Positions 38,318-50,644 of a stretch of DNA of 64,000 nt are shown one piece after another. Positions within the stretch are counted from its first letter, which is position 1. Each line of letters opens with the position of its first letter. Location: positions 6,765,001-6,829,000 of the forward strand of contig NC_092673.1 of NCBI RefSeq assembly GCF_964355755.1, in the 5' to 3' direction. The DNA comes from Antedon mediterranea (lineage: Eukaryota > Echinodermata > Crinoidea > Comatulida > Antedonidae). Under the pieces are notes generated by a model. That model was not told where the DNA came from and did no database searches. It saw only the letters and a program-made list of their open reading frames with translations. Made by a program: the position numbers and the translations under genes.

Positions 38318-40059
38318 GTGGCTGTGCTGTTCACACGGGCTTGGTTTAGAACATAACGAATCTTGTAAAACCTTATACAGTGGAACATCTCCTTGTATGG
38401 ACAACGGACACCCCATGTAAAGATGGCACTTTTTGTGGAACAAACTAAGGATACTATGTTTAAAACTATATAGGCCTACTACAACTTCTGTTTAGTGGAC
38501 ACTTCCGTGGGTCACGGTTCTACTGCAGTATGGGGAGATATACAATATACACAACAAACAACATTTGTTGTTTATCTGTAAACAACAGCATTTATTTAGA
38601 ATTTGTTTGAGCTAGTTCAAAGGTGATTTTTAACAATGAGCAAAAATGGAGGGTTCCGACATATTTTTTAGAAGACCTTACTCCCTTTTTTGTACCTCAC
38701 AATCTAGTAATTTGAAACACATGTAGATAAATATCAATAATTATAAGACATTTCTCCATTTAATTTTTATCTTATACACATTTATTACATTTAAATATTA
38801 GATGTGTTTACACCTGGTAGCATCTGTACGCGGTCCGTGTTCCCTCCCGTGACCTGGTCATCCAATGCGCTACCTGCCGTCTTCTTGATATTGTACGGAA
38901 TTTGCATTTCATTCTACACCTGTTCGGAACCCTTTGATGTCTTTTCGACCCAGTGACTTTTAATATTATTATGATTAAATATAGATATTGGTACAATTCT
39001 CGGTCACAGTACGTAGGCCTATGTCATGATAGAAAGTGGCAATGCAAAACGATGTAGCAATACGTGGTATACCGTAAGTTCAATCATTCTTTGACACCCC
39101 ACACTTTTTTGCTGAATGGTGGTGTCGCACAGCGTATAAAAACGAAAAGAATGTATATATAAAATACAGTAATATCAGTAGTTAGGCCTACTGTAACAGA
39201 AAATATAATATTGATATGAATTGTGACTCACAAATTGTTTAGAGGTCAATTGAATATAATAATTCGAACCCAGTGAGAGTTAATACCATTCCCATGCCTT
39301 GTGAACGTTAACCTAATATTTCTATACTCAAATAGGTCAATTGCATGCCTTTTGCACAGTTACTATTCATTCACTTTTTAGCCCGAGTCTATATCTATAC
39401 TTTGCTTTATCACCACGTGACCAACATTAGTGACGTCATTAGAAACTTCACAAAATCAGAGTCAGTGCAGATATGTAACTAATCGGGTTGGCTTTCATTC
39501 TATGTATCAGAATTTCAATGCAGGGCATATAGCTATAACGACTTTCCATCTTTTCTAGGCCAATTAAGTCCAGAATTTTGTACTTCCCCGGAGGCTGTGT
39601 AACCGGCGATGAAACTTGTATATATTGTATTGTCCTCGATCTATTTTCACACCTGGGTGTTATACGATGTATTGTCATTGGCAATACAAAGTATGAATTA
39701 ATGGGTTAAATGGATGTAGGTCATCAGAGAAACTCCTGTTAATGCAAAGTAATGTTTTAAAACGCGTCTCCTGCTAACATCATTTTGACGTGATGACGCG
39801 TTAACGGCGCTGGATCATCGATAATCGAATGACAGCTATGTACATTAAAGTAAATAATTAAATGCTTAATGTGAATACACTCCACGATATAATAAAAAGA
39901 ACGTGATGACGTGTTACCAGAGCAAAGTTTATGAATAAAGAAAATTATTTATATAAAAAACCTGTTTATGTAACTGCGTTTTAACAATATCTAGACTATA
40001 CACATGATACACTATATACTCTAAAGCAGCTTTTAAGGAAAATTTAAGGTCGAAATAAT

Positions 40060-40183
40060 GCTCTTGTCTACACTATCAAACTAGTTTGACACAAAAAGTG
40101 TGGTGTTCCCAAATATGGTAGTAATATGTTTAAATATAGTATGTCCATGGGCACATCATATCAAGTTTGATAGACAAGGCTTA
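40060..40183. mobile_element. MITE family 1, copy H
   Basis: GCTCTTGTCTACACTATCAA then ACTAGTTTGAC at the left and ATCAAGTTTGATAGACAAGG then CTTA at the right. Inside are AGTGTGGTGTTCCCAAATAT and GTCCATGGGCACATCAT. Length about 124 bp. Confidence 0.88.
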
Positions 40184-40908
40184 GATGGTTGATTGTAAGA
40201 TTATATAAAATGAAAAACCTTTGCACGCTATAACAGCAGCTGAGACTATAAAATCACACAAAACATCAATATTATTTACCTACATAAAATAAATTGTTTC
40301 GAATAAAGTTTATACGTCACGTCGCCACTTCGAAAATGTAGGGCTATAGGCCTAAATGTTGGCAAAACCGGAATCTACAATAGAATACTTAAATCTTTAC
40401 CATGTGCGGAAATGTATTGGTCGTGTAGGGCTTTTCAATTATTTATATGACTCATAAACCTAGGAACACCCAGGAGACTAAAATCATCGTCCCCTCCAAA
40501 ACCAAAAAGAACACTTTATTAACGAAAAGTGTTGGCTTCTATACTTTTAAGACCATGAGAAATAATAATTGAGACTCATCATCTCAAGGGTGTTATACGC
40601 GTTAATTAAGGAAGCTGATGCGGTAATTGTAACGATCTAAAAATCGAAGTCGATAACCGAATCTTTTGTTAAATATCTTGAATTTAGGCCTATACTCCAA
40701 GAAACATTTTTCTAAAAGAATTAACTAAATTCATTAACATTAATAATAATCATTTTCATTAAATATTTTCTCTCAAATGCTCCTCACTGGCCTTTTTAGT
40801 CTTGAGGACAACAAATATGAGCTTAACAACACAAGGTGACAACATAGGCCTATAGCAACATAAGAAATAAATAGTTTTAATCAACTAAATATTTCTATTT
40901 ATAAAAAT

Positions 40909-40968
40909 TATTTAAAATAAGCAAAATAAAATTATTAGGCCTATATTATTTTGCTTATTTTAAATAGG
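40909..40968. other. AT-rich hairpin around a TAGGCCTA octamer
   Basis: The arms TATTTAAAATAAGCAAAATA and its inverse TATTTTGCTTATTTTAAATA enclose a loop containing TTAGGCCTATA. About 20-bp perfect arms. Confidence 0.85.
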
Positions 40969-42416
40969 TGATAAATCAATTATAACGAATCAAATATATA
41001 GACACAACTTGATATAATATTAATATCTAAAATGAAAATTATGAATATTTAAAGAGTTGGTGGAAAAGTATCCCCCACCCTCTGAATCTGCCATTCTATT
41101 GTTGTGGGTGTCATGTCTGACGTCATAATAAGATGAAAAGTAGGGCAGGTAGATACGACCATGACCGATAGCTAAATATAAGAAGTTTCCACGAGACAGC
41201 TGGAGCACTAACAAAAGTAGTCTTTAAATTATAAATGTGCAGTTATTTAATTCCTTGATGGAAAAACTCCTAATAAAATTGCATTTAAATAAGTTTATTT
41301 TTATTTCTGAATGATATATGACAACTGCTGATTGGCTGAATTGCGCGTAACGTTGTTACTGCCTAGAATGGCGGTTAAATGACCAATTTTGACTTGCTGT
41401 TTGATAGATTAACGTCGCATAGACCTGAATAAATAATAGATTGATGCAGTGTTTATGACAGTTCGTTTTCATCACGATGCCATTAGATAACATTTCACGC
41501 CGCTAGCCAAGCAAAATGATGAATCGTCTCTATGCACTGAATAAATGGCGCATTAACAGCGCGCGTCGTATAGCAGGCAATGAATAATTTTAACCAATCA
41601 GTATTATCGTTCTATAACATGCATAAGACTGTGTGAAGCAGGCTAATGAAACAAGAATTGACAAGGAGGTCACGTGATTGAAACTAAAAGAAACATGATC
41701 AATTTGTACTTTTAGTTTGTGCATTAATCACTTAGGCTAAAAGTAATATTTAATGAGTAACATACTCGGGGCACAAAGAAAGCATCAAATCAACAAATGA
41801 AAGTAAATGACGCTCAGAAAAATCATAATTAGACAGTCATTTCGAGTAAACTTTGTTTATGTTACTCCCAATTTGGGTCTTAATACATTGTCGTATCACG
41901 ACAGATCGCATTAGATCAGGTAGAACTCATTAGAAGACAATATATCAAGCAATTATTAACGGCTTCAGCAACCTTGCTATTTTCTCTGATTTTTTATATT
42001 CCTTTTCAATTCAATACAAAATCCATTTAGTATGTTTATTATTGTAAGGCGACACGATTGCATGAGATACTGAGTGTGCTTTTAGTGAAAGTAAATACGA
42101 TTTCATCGTAATGTACGTAAATTAAAATGCAAGGAAATCGTGTCGGGTCGCGATCTATATAATATCATATTTGATATTGTTGATGTCATGTTTGAATGGA
42201 ACTATTGACAGACCTTGAGAATCGTTTATTAGTATTAACTGTCTTTAATAACCCAGATAAATTAATATTCAATTTGATTACTAAAATAAATAAACAAAAC
42301 TGTCCGTTACATTTTTAAATTCGAGAAGTGGGGGACCACACCCATCTGAGAACCGAACGTGTGCGAGAGGGGCTTGAGTTTTGATTAGAAATGACACTCA
42401 ATAATATTATGTTTGT

Positions 42417-42432
42417 GGGGGGGGGGGGGGGG
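42417..42432 (+). repeat. Run of 16 G
   Basis: Uninterrupted G16 in otherwise AT-rich intronic DNA. On the LMO4 transcript this is a C16 tract. Confidence 0.9.
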
Positions 42433-44294
42433 CTTTATTAATTAATTTAGTCAGGGAATTTGCATAGTTATACTGACATATTAAGTATAATAGTTTAAAA
42501 AATATGTCTTTGTTTTAATCATCAAAAAACAGGTTAGACGTGTTATGCAAAACCCTATTTTAAAGTACACTAACGTATTAGTAATCTAAAAAACTACCTC
42601 TTCTCAATTTCAGACGTTAGTGAATATTGGCTGACGATGACGAGATTAACGACGTCTTGTATGATCAGCCTAGGTACTCTACTACTAATGCGACTAATAT
42701 AATTGGCTTCAAATGAAAATTGACGATAATGGAAAATTTGCGTAACATATGAAACAATTTGGATTCGCGTTCGAGTGATGTCGATAATGCATTGGAGAAA
42801 TGAAGCAGTTTTTTTTATTCAAAACCAGGTTGACGCGAAAGTTAGCATGACTTATAGAACAAACTGTACATGAGATACGTCATAGATTAATGGAAATAAT
42901 TCCAAGTTAGAGTGGTCTACTAAATATGCTAAACAATTAGATGATTTTTGTAAGCAGAGAGATTGCTGATATACAAGAATGGAAAGTGACAACAAACACG
43001 AATAATCATCGCTAAGGGTTGAAACGTATAACAATGGGATGAAATAAAGCGGTTCTCTAACCTTGTTTTCCACAAAATCAATGAATCGAAATGTTTTACT
43101 ATAATATGTGACTTATCTAACAAAGAATCGTGATAGCCTATGAAATGGTAAATCCTTTCTCTGTAGTGTAGTCAATCACTGTAAAGGGGAATTTAACTAT
43201 AAGCATCATAACTATTACATGGATGTACCCGGTCAAAAACAATGACAAAGGTTTGTGTCGAGCGCAGTTACTACTAATGTGTTTTTGCTGATAATGCACG
43301 AACAATGTGTGCGATTGATTGAGGAACGATTAAAATAGACCCAAAGTAATGTTAGCATACTGCGTTAATGTATCCGAACAGCGATCCAGAAAATTACTCT
43401 AGGCCTTTGCTAAGTATCATGCAAATATATACGGATTATGTTCTAGATATTTTTTTAAAAGGTAATGCATGATCCATTATGAACCGTAGTAAAGTGGATT
43501 CTATTTTTTCTTTGGTAATCCTAGAATATATATTTCTTTCTCTGGGATCTATCAACGTAGAAGCTTTGGCTAAGGGGTCTCCAGCCCTAAAGGCATTAGT
43601 AATATAGTGTTTAGTGCCTTTTTCCTTTCCCCGTCTGTTTTCTCCGAGTTTTTTTTTTATAATATCGAGATTCAACTAAGTGCTTTTATATCAATAACCA
43701 TTAATTCTTAAGCTGACGTTTCTTTGAATGACACGTGGTCTCGCGAATGTTACCCCAGAAAAAATAGATTTAAGACGCTTGAATGAGATTGCTGAGCAGC
43801 AATAATCATTAGCTACGTTCTTGTTTACAAATTCGATACAAGTCATCTAATACAATCTAATGTAATATCTTAAATAGAATAAGAGCCGTTTCATTCCGCC
43901 ACTGATTGTTTTCAATAAATTATCTGATGTAATGAAAACAAGATCTATAGTTCCACTTATTGACGATAATCTTCATAGATTAAACGTGATAAGACGAGAG
44001 TAATAATTCGGTGACATAAATTGCAATTGTGGTTTCCATGTAGTTAAAGAACATTCTTTAATGTCGCATTTAATTCAGAAAATTATATCTTATTTTGGTT
44101 ATTTAAATACGATGAAAGTTAATCAATCAGATTTAAATATACATTCGATTAAACTCGGGACGTTTCGCGAGGATGTTGGCATGCCACACCTCTCATAACA
44201 GGGAATTTTGGACAGAATATCAATTTATTTAGCTGATAAACAACCCCTTCCGATGATAAATCCAGTTAAAAAATTGATAGATCCAGGCCGATGG

Positions 44295-44830
44295 AGACGA
44301 GAGCTTTTCCGAAGGTGCAGAGAGTGTCCAGAGGAGCAGAGTTTCCGGAGAAGCAGAGAGTGTCCGAAGAAGCCGAGTGTCCGGAGGAACATAGAGTGTC
44401 CAGGGGAGCAGAGAGTCTCTGAAGAAACAGAGAGTGGGAGGAGCAGACAGTGACTGGAGGAGCAGAGAGTGTCCGGAAGAGCAGAGAGTGTCCGGAGAAG
44501 CAGAGTGTCCGGAGGAGCAGAGAGTGACTGGAAGGGCATAGAGTTTCCGGAGAAGCATAGAGTTTCCGGAGGAGCAGAGAGTGTTAGGAGGAGCCGAGAG
44601 TGACTGGAAGAGCATAGAGAGTCCGGAGAACTAGAGAGTGTCCGGAGGAACAGAGAGTGACTGGAGGAGTATAGAGTGACTGGAGGAGCATAGAGAGTCC
44701 GGATGAGCAGAGAGTGTCCGGAGGAGCAGAGAGTGGCCGAGGAGCAGAGAGTGACTGGAGGAGCCGAGATTGCCCGGTAAAGCCGAGAATACCCAAGAGA
44801 ACCGAGAGTTACCGATAGTTCCTATACTCA
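44295..44830. repeat. 18-19-bp minisatellite, about 28 copies
   Basis: Consensus near GTGTCCGGAGGAGCAGAGA with variants GTGACTGGAGGAGCAGAGA and GAGTTTCCGGAGAAGCATA. Purine-rich on the plus strand, degenerate at both ends. Overlapping minus-strand frames of SSGHSLLLRTLSAPPDTL-like peptides are translations of the repeat. Located inside the LMO4 intron. Confidence 0.92.
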
Positions 44831-45892
44831 CAGATTACCGATGGCAATGTTACGATTTTAATGATTATTTATTTTATTAAACACGTAAACAACGAGTAAA
44901 ACAAACTTTACGAATTATAGGCCTAAATACTAATCTCTTAAAATGTCCACTGCGACCTAATTACATTACGTATTACTGTATAGATAAATGATAAAGAAAA
45001 ATCCAAGATAAACTATAATTAAAGAAAGATTTTTAACAGTATTCGACAGAATGAGGTGTTCCATTTAACAACTCAATCTTGAACTAACTATCATGTAATT
45101 CACTTGTTTAGGGGCATTGACTTTGACGAAGTAAGTCGATTGAAGAAATACCGCAATTGATAGATAGATGAATACCATCAGTTAATGAGTAGATGATTAT
45201 TAAATTCATTAAATTGATCATCAATGAACTCAATTCGTTCTTAATGATATCAACTCTCGCATATTGCAGTTATAATACGTCCAGGTACGCGCAACACACC
45301 GAAACGTTCGCTAATTGGATAAACGATTACCACGTGATACAGGATTTTACTTCGAAATATCGTCTTCAGGATCATCAAGATGTTGTCATGACGACGATTA
45401 AGAATCATCAATTGGTTCGATTGCCTCTTATATATTATTGATATCGCCATATCCGATCATGATGTTATTACATTATAAATTCGAATTGACGATTAAATTC
45501 TAGAATGCATTTTAACGTTACGTTATTAAAGTATTAATCTGGTTTTTAAAACATTTTCTTCGGCCATCGGAATATCAAACGTGCAGGTAAAGTATAAAAT
45601 TCGACCTCCACTTATTGAAGAAAACGTGTGTGTTCTAACGCTAATGGAACGAGTATGACACTACAAGCTACAGTGAAATTAATATCTACACAAATCATTT
45701 TAATGCTGAAGATAATAAGTATATATATAATTTATACTGTCAATGCGATTAATGGTTTTACTACCATGCGAAAGAGTATACTTGTCAGTTCCATAAAATA
45801 TAGGCGTGAAACACATTCAAAGTAGTACTGATGATGACAAAATATACACAAATGTTCACTCCTTTTTAGTGTGACAGATGATAAATACATTG

Positions 45893-46345
45893 TACACCAT
45901 AGAGCCCGTAGTTCCCCACAAGAAAAACTCTTACCGCACCACAACGCAACGCAAGGACACTCTTCAATTAATTCTAAAGCGTGGTTCCCACTAGCGACGC
46001 AACACAAGTGAATTGACCAATCACAAGCGATGGCTTATTCGCTTGTGATTGCTAACCGTCTATAACTTCGCTTGTCATTGGTTAAAACGCTTGCGTTGCG
46101 TTTACGTCCTTGCGTTACGTTCTAGTGGGAACCAAGCTTTACAAGAAGATCACCGTTGCGAACGACGTATACGTAAGCAGAAAATAGTGTTGAATAACAT
46201 ACGTCTACGTCGTGCACCACGCGCGTGCTTTCGTCGTCCGATCCACTTGCGACAATCAATGTTATTTTCTTACGGCACTTGCGTCAATACGTGGCGTCTA
46301 CATCATTGTGGTGCGCTGCGCACTAGTGGAAAACAAGAAGCTTAA
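45893..46345. mobile_element. Palindromic CpG-rich element, family 2 copy b (compound)
   Basis: An inner palindrome (about 45975..46140) runs from GTGGTTCCCACTAG through GACGCAACACAAGTGAATTG and CCAATCACAAGCGA to CGCTTGCGTTGCGTTTACGT and CTAGTGGGAACCAAGCTTTA. It sits next to further CGT-rich sequence to 46345 with CACTAGTGGAAAACAAGAAG and CTTA at its end. Several nested inverted repeats suggest insertion of one copy in another. A 98-codon plus-strand frame (46049..46345) is an artefact of this GC-richer element. Confidence 0.7.
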
Positions 46346-47624
46346 AGGGACACCTTCGTGACTCAACAAAGTAGTCCTACCTCATTAAAAAGGGAGCCCC
46401 TGAATAGGTTCTACTTTAGGGGAATTGTAATGTGTTTTTGACGGTTTTGGCGTTCCATGCATTTCTAAGCAGGTCAATATAGCACTATTTTTATATCCCT
46501 CATCTGTTTCCTTGAAATTGAAAAACATGTATCTAAAAAAAGTACAGTATGTGATTCCTCCGAGATGAGTGATGATTTAGGCTCAGGAGATAAAACATGG
46601 CGCCAAGCAGGCAATGGGCGCTGCACGGCAAGGTAAAGATAAGAAATGTATTAGAAAAACTGATTCATAAGTATAATGATAGAGTACACAACGATTGATA
46701 TTATAAGATGTGCTGTCTGATTGAGAAGATATTGACCTTGAAGAATAAACAAAACTCTTTGATTGATTTCAATTTAAAAAAAAAAGTTTTCATGAATTGA
46801 AGAATTTGCGTCCTCGGTACGGTAACGTTTGCCTACTCGTGAGGTGGGCCTCTGTGCTATATTTTGTATTGAATGAAAAGCTGGCCGAAGGAGGGTTGGT
46901 TGGTTGAACATTGCAAGGATTTCCTCTATTTCAAATAATAGAATTGTTGTTATTCATTGCAAAAAAAGTGATTTTGTTTAGGAGAACAATATGGCGTCGA
47001 TGTTGCAGATACTATGAAGAGGGAGGAAAGGAGAGGTGGATGGTGACATCCATTTATTTATTATGACGATTGACGATGAAGAAGATCAGGAAAATAAGAG
47101 GGAGGGGTTTGGTGGGTACATAGCACACGTATGACTGGGGGCGGCGGATAGAACATTTCGGAGGACATGTGATGAAGAAAATAATACACTGATGAAATTA
47201 TATATTAGTAAATAACAATAATTCGTTTTAAATAACTTAAATAGTACAGTAGGCCTAGTATGTTATGAGTGAATAAATTGCTTTACATGGGGTAGACACC
47301 TGACCTAGTTCCATCAATCCTCACTACACCCATCCCCTACACGTGGGGACCCGATCTACCATTTTCAATTTACGTTTCTAAATGGGCATATCGAAAGGTT
47401 GTCAACACGTTGGCATCTACACAAAAATACTCGCCATACCATCCACTATCACATGTATTCCCAAATGTAGATTAAAACACATGTAACTATGTCAAAACAC
47501 TCCAGTACGACAAACAACAAATCACAAACATTTCAAACCCCAATCTTTTGACGAGGAGGTGATGAAAGGATGCTCGATTAGGGTTTCATGTTTAGCCTCT
47601 GTTTTCCACCTTGCTGTTTTAGGT

Positions 47625-47752
47625 AAGAGCATAGAGGTAAGCGCAACGCAAGCGCGAGTTGACCAATGACAATTCGGATTCTCCATCTCCATCCTTGCAT
47701 GTGACTGGTCAAATTACTTGTGCTGCGCTTTACGTCCTTGAGTTCGTTGTAT
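47625..47752. mobile_element. Palindromic CpG-rich element, family 2 copy c
   Basis: Left arm GTAAGCGCAACGCAAGCGCG then AGTTGACCAATGACAA; right arm GTGACTGGTCAAATTACTTG then TGCTGCGCTTTACGTCCTTG. Imperfect inverted repeat about 128 bp long. The centre TTCGGATTCTCCATC resembles copy d. Confidence 0.75.
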
Positions 47753-48828
47753 ATTTTCAATATGTTGATATGACGTAACGTAAGTATAACGTCGCGCTAA
47801 GCACGGATTATCTTGTGCTTGGTCAAATTGCTGGAAACCTTATAGAATGGAAACCGAGTCAACCATAATGTTGAATAAATGACTCGAAATCAGTTGCAGA
47901 CGAGTACACTTGATTTTTAGTTTCCTTCTTTGTCGATTGTACACTATAATAACCTATTTTGTACCATTTTACCTTAAATGCTTATAAGTTTAAACTGTGA
48001 ACGTATGCATAACGAAAAGGTTATTGCGAATTTTATATTTTTAAAATAAGAACAACAATTCCTCACGACTGTAAACATTATTAATTTATTAATATAAGGA
48101 CCAATTGCCTATATATTAAAATAAAATACTCGAATGAATGATCGTTAATAACAGGCGTAACACATTTTAGGCCTATGTTAATATTTTAATCGTTTAGTTG
48201 AGATATAATCAGACATTTATAAGTAGGCGTCGATTAACGCCAGCAACTAAAAGAGTGTTTTTTATTTTGTTGTAATTTTGTTTTAATAGACTCGTTAATT
48301 AACAAAAATAAAGTAGCACTTTAGACATTAGATGTTTTAATGTGCATGACGGCATGTCCTATATAAACACTACCGGTATATTAATTACAATATAGCCTAC
48401 CATCCAAAATATTTTTAAGAATTTAGATATAGGCCTACTAGACCTATACAATAAAATGAACAATTAAAGTTAACAGAACATACCAGCAAGTCGAACTATA
48501 CCAAGAATAAGGAATATTAATTCATAAATTATACGGTACTAATTAAACAGATTAATGTAGTGCCTATTATATGTTCGTATTTAGCTTAAATTAGTATTTT
48601 GAAGCTACTTTGTTTCCACGTAGATAGCCGCCCGTATAGATTATAATTAGTTTCTTTTATTGGTAATTTGATAAAATCTAAACTACTTAATGGGAAACAT
48701 AATTAGCAATAGTTTATTTTTGTAAGCTGAAAGAAGAGCAAACAAGTTGAACGTACAGTACGGTATACCTTTATTTAAAGCTTGATTCACATAGTATTCG
48801 GAACGAACGCGCTGCCAATTCTACGAAT

Positions 48829-48970
48829 AAAGCTTGGTTCTCAGATCGCAACGCAAAGACGCAAGCACAACACAATCGAGTTGACCAATGACAAGCAACA
48901 GTTCGGATAATCCATACCTTGTGATTGGTCAAATTACTTGCGTTGTGCTTACGTGTTTCTCGATTCGCGT
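48829..48970. mobile_element. Palindromic CpG-rich element, family 2 copy d
   Basis: Starts AAAGCTTGGTTCTCAGATCG then CAACGCAAAGACGCAAG, passes through GAGTTGACCAATGACAAGCA and AGTTCGGATAATCCAT, and returns with TGTGATTGGTCAAATTACTT then GCGTTGTGCTTACGTG. Shares terminus and centre with copies b and c. Confidence 0.78.
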
Positions 48971-49033
48971 ACGCCTCTGTATCCCCGTGCACATGACATC
49001 AGTGTCATAGGCAACTTATAAAAAACTGTTTCG

Positions 49034-49146
49034 CATAATGTCACCATGTATAGTAACGCCTGTACGCTGAGGATGGGTTATAATCAGAGCCTATTTATTA
49101 AAGGCGTCACATGTGATATATAATTATGTAACACTCTATTACCTAA
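49034..49146. mobile_element. Inverted-repeat element, family 3 copy c
   Basis: Left arm AATGTCACCATGTATAGTAA then CGCCTGTA; right arm AAAGGCGTCACATGTGATAT then ATAATTATGTAACACT. Same order and spacing as copy a at 22637. Confidence 0.65.
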
Positions 49147-50173
49147 ATTGTATACGCGATGCTGGATAATCGCCTATCATCAATGCTTGAAGACGAGTTA
49201 TTCAGTCATCGTAAAAAAGGGGAAGTACCGTAATTCTTGTATCATCGTGTAAGACAAATTGCCGACGGGTACCTTATCCTGTCAATCAATTCAATCTCCA
49301 ATGTTTATATCCACAAATCGAGTGCGGAGTACGTCAATATAGGTCTAATTAATGGTTTAATGAAGCCTATGCGTCGTGCAAATAGAATTTAATTCAAATA
49401 CTGTCTCGCGACTTTATTCTCGGACCATTAGAATCAATCGGTAATCAATACGATACTGATATACGTATATAATACAGTTGATTAATTCTGTATAAATAAT
49501 TGCATGAACGTGAAACACACGACGTTTGCGTCAACGGATCCGTAACAGACGACTGTTAAAATAGACTAGACTATATTACGCAATAAGCAGCTGCACACGA
49601 GATATATGCACTAATTGCGTCCCATAATATATGGATATTGGTGTGAACTACGATGACTTCACTAAAAATATTGTGGAGTTGGTTAAACTGTAAACAAAAG
49701 CAGATCTCCCCTTTTATTGAATGCCAACTTGCATAGAAATTACAACATAAATTAGCGCCCTCACCGGTTTATTATGATTTTATACCAAACTCATGTAGAC
49801 GTCTGTTCACCGTTTCCTTCAAGGTCAAATACAGTACAATATTATATATATTATATGTGTGGGTGCCTTCTAAGATCAAATACAGTACAATATTATATAT
49901 ATATATATATGTTTCACCAAGTAAGGTGGAATATTGAGAACATGAGTGTCAGAAAAAAGAAAGGGGGGAAAGAGGGTGAACTGAAAGTAATTCGAACTAT
50001 ACACAGGCTTCATTCATACAAATTATTACTTGCATAATTCTGAAAAAAAAACATATTCTTTCAACATAATATAGATAGAAAATGTTTGGTCAATTATATC
50101 CACCTTGGAATGTGTACTGAATAAGGGCTGGCTATAGTGTTATACATTAAATACATTTACAACACATTGCATC

Positions 50174-50203
50174 AATTGTTCGTTTCACACGATAAAGTGT
50201 CAT
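50174..50203 (-). repeat. Short shared motif, family 4 copy b
   Basis: On the minus strand reads GACACTTTATCGTGTGAAAC then GAACAATTG, matching the motif at 29394..29420. Confidence 0.4.
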
Positions 50204-50589
50204 TTTAATATTGGGTCCCTAAATAAATAGAGGTATACCTGAATATGGGTGTTCTAATTATGGTACCGTGTAACAACAGTAGGGGTTCTCCATTTCTCCT
50301 ATATACAGAGAAGTGAGTATATACATACTTTTTTCCCCATGCGATGTATTCGATTTGTCGATGTTCATTATATAACAATATAACAGCCTTAAACGCTATT
50401 CTAAATTGAATTCTTTAAATTTAATGCATAATGTCAGTTATCTTGTGATATTTTACAGAAAAAAACGCCACCTTTGATAACTTCGTCATGAAAGTCTGAA
50501 TGTTGTATATAGCGGGGCCTAGGATTTAGTCTAAACAGCAAGACGATATTTTTACATGATAGACACAATACTGGTAATGCAGGCTAACC

Positions 50590-50644
50590 ATCAGCGCAAG
50601 GTCGGTGGTCAAATGTATGGGGGTTGGTTCGAGTCACACTCGAG
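50590..50644 (+). repeat. tRNA-like fragment (possible SINE head)
   Basis: A T-arm/B-box-like GGTTCGAGTC (50626..50635) is preceded by CAGCGCAAGGTCGGTGGT. A complete cloverleaf is not supported. Confidence 0.35.

Noticed and set aside
43436-43675. 79-codon minus-strand frame in the LMO4 intron, charged and not low-complexity
   Set aside because: No family recognised, no flanking splice pair established. Conservation of the peptide in another species would be needed to call it an exon.
44225-44831. Several overlapping minus-strand frames of 66-128 codons
   Set aside because: Repeat-derived peptides in different frames of one minisatellite.
46049-46345. 98-codon plus-strand frame
   Set aside because: Lies inside a GC-richer palindromic element where stops are scarce.
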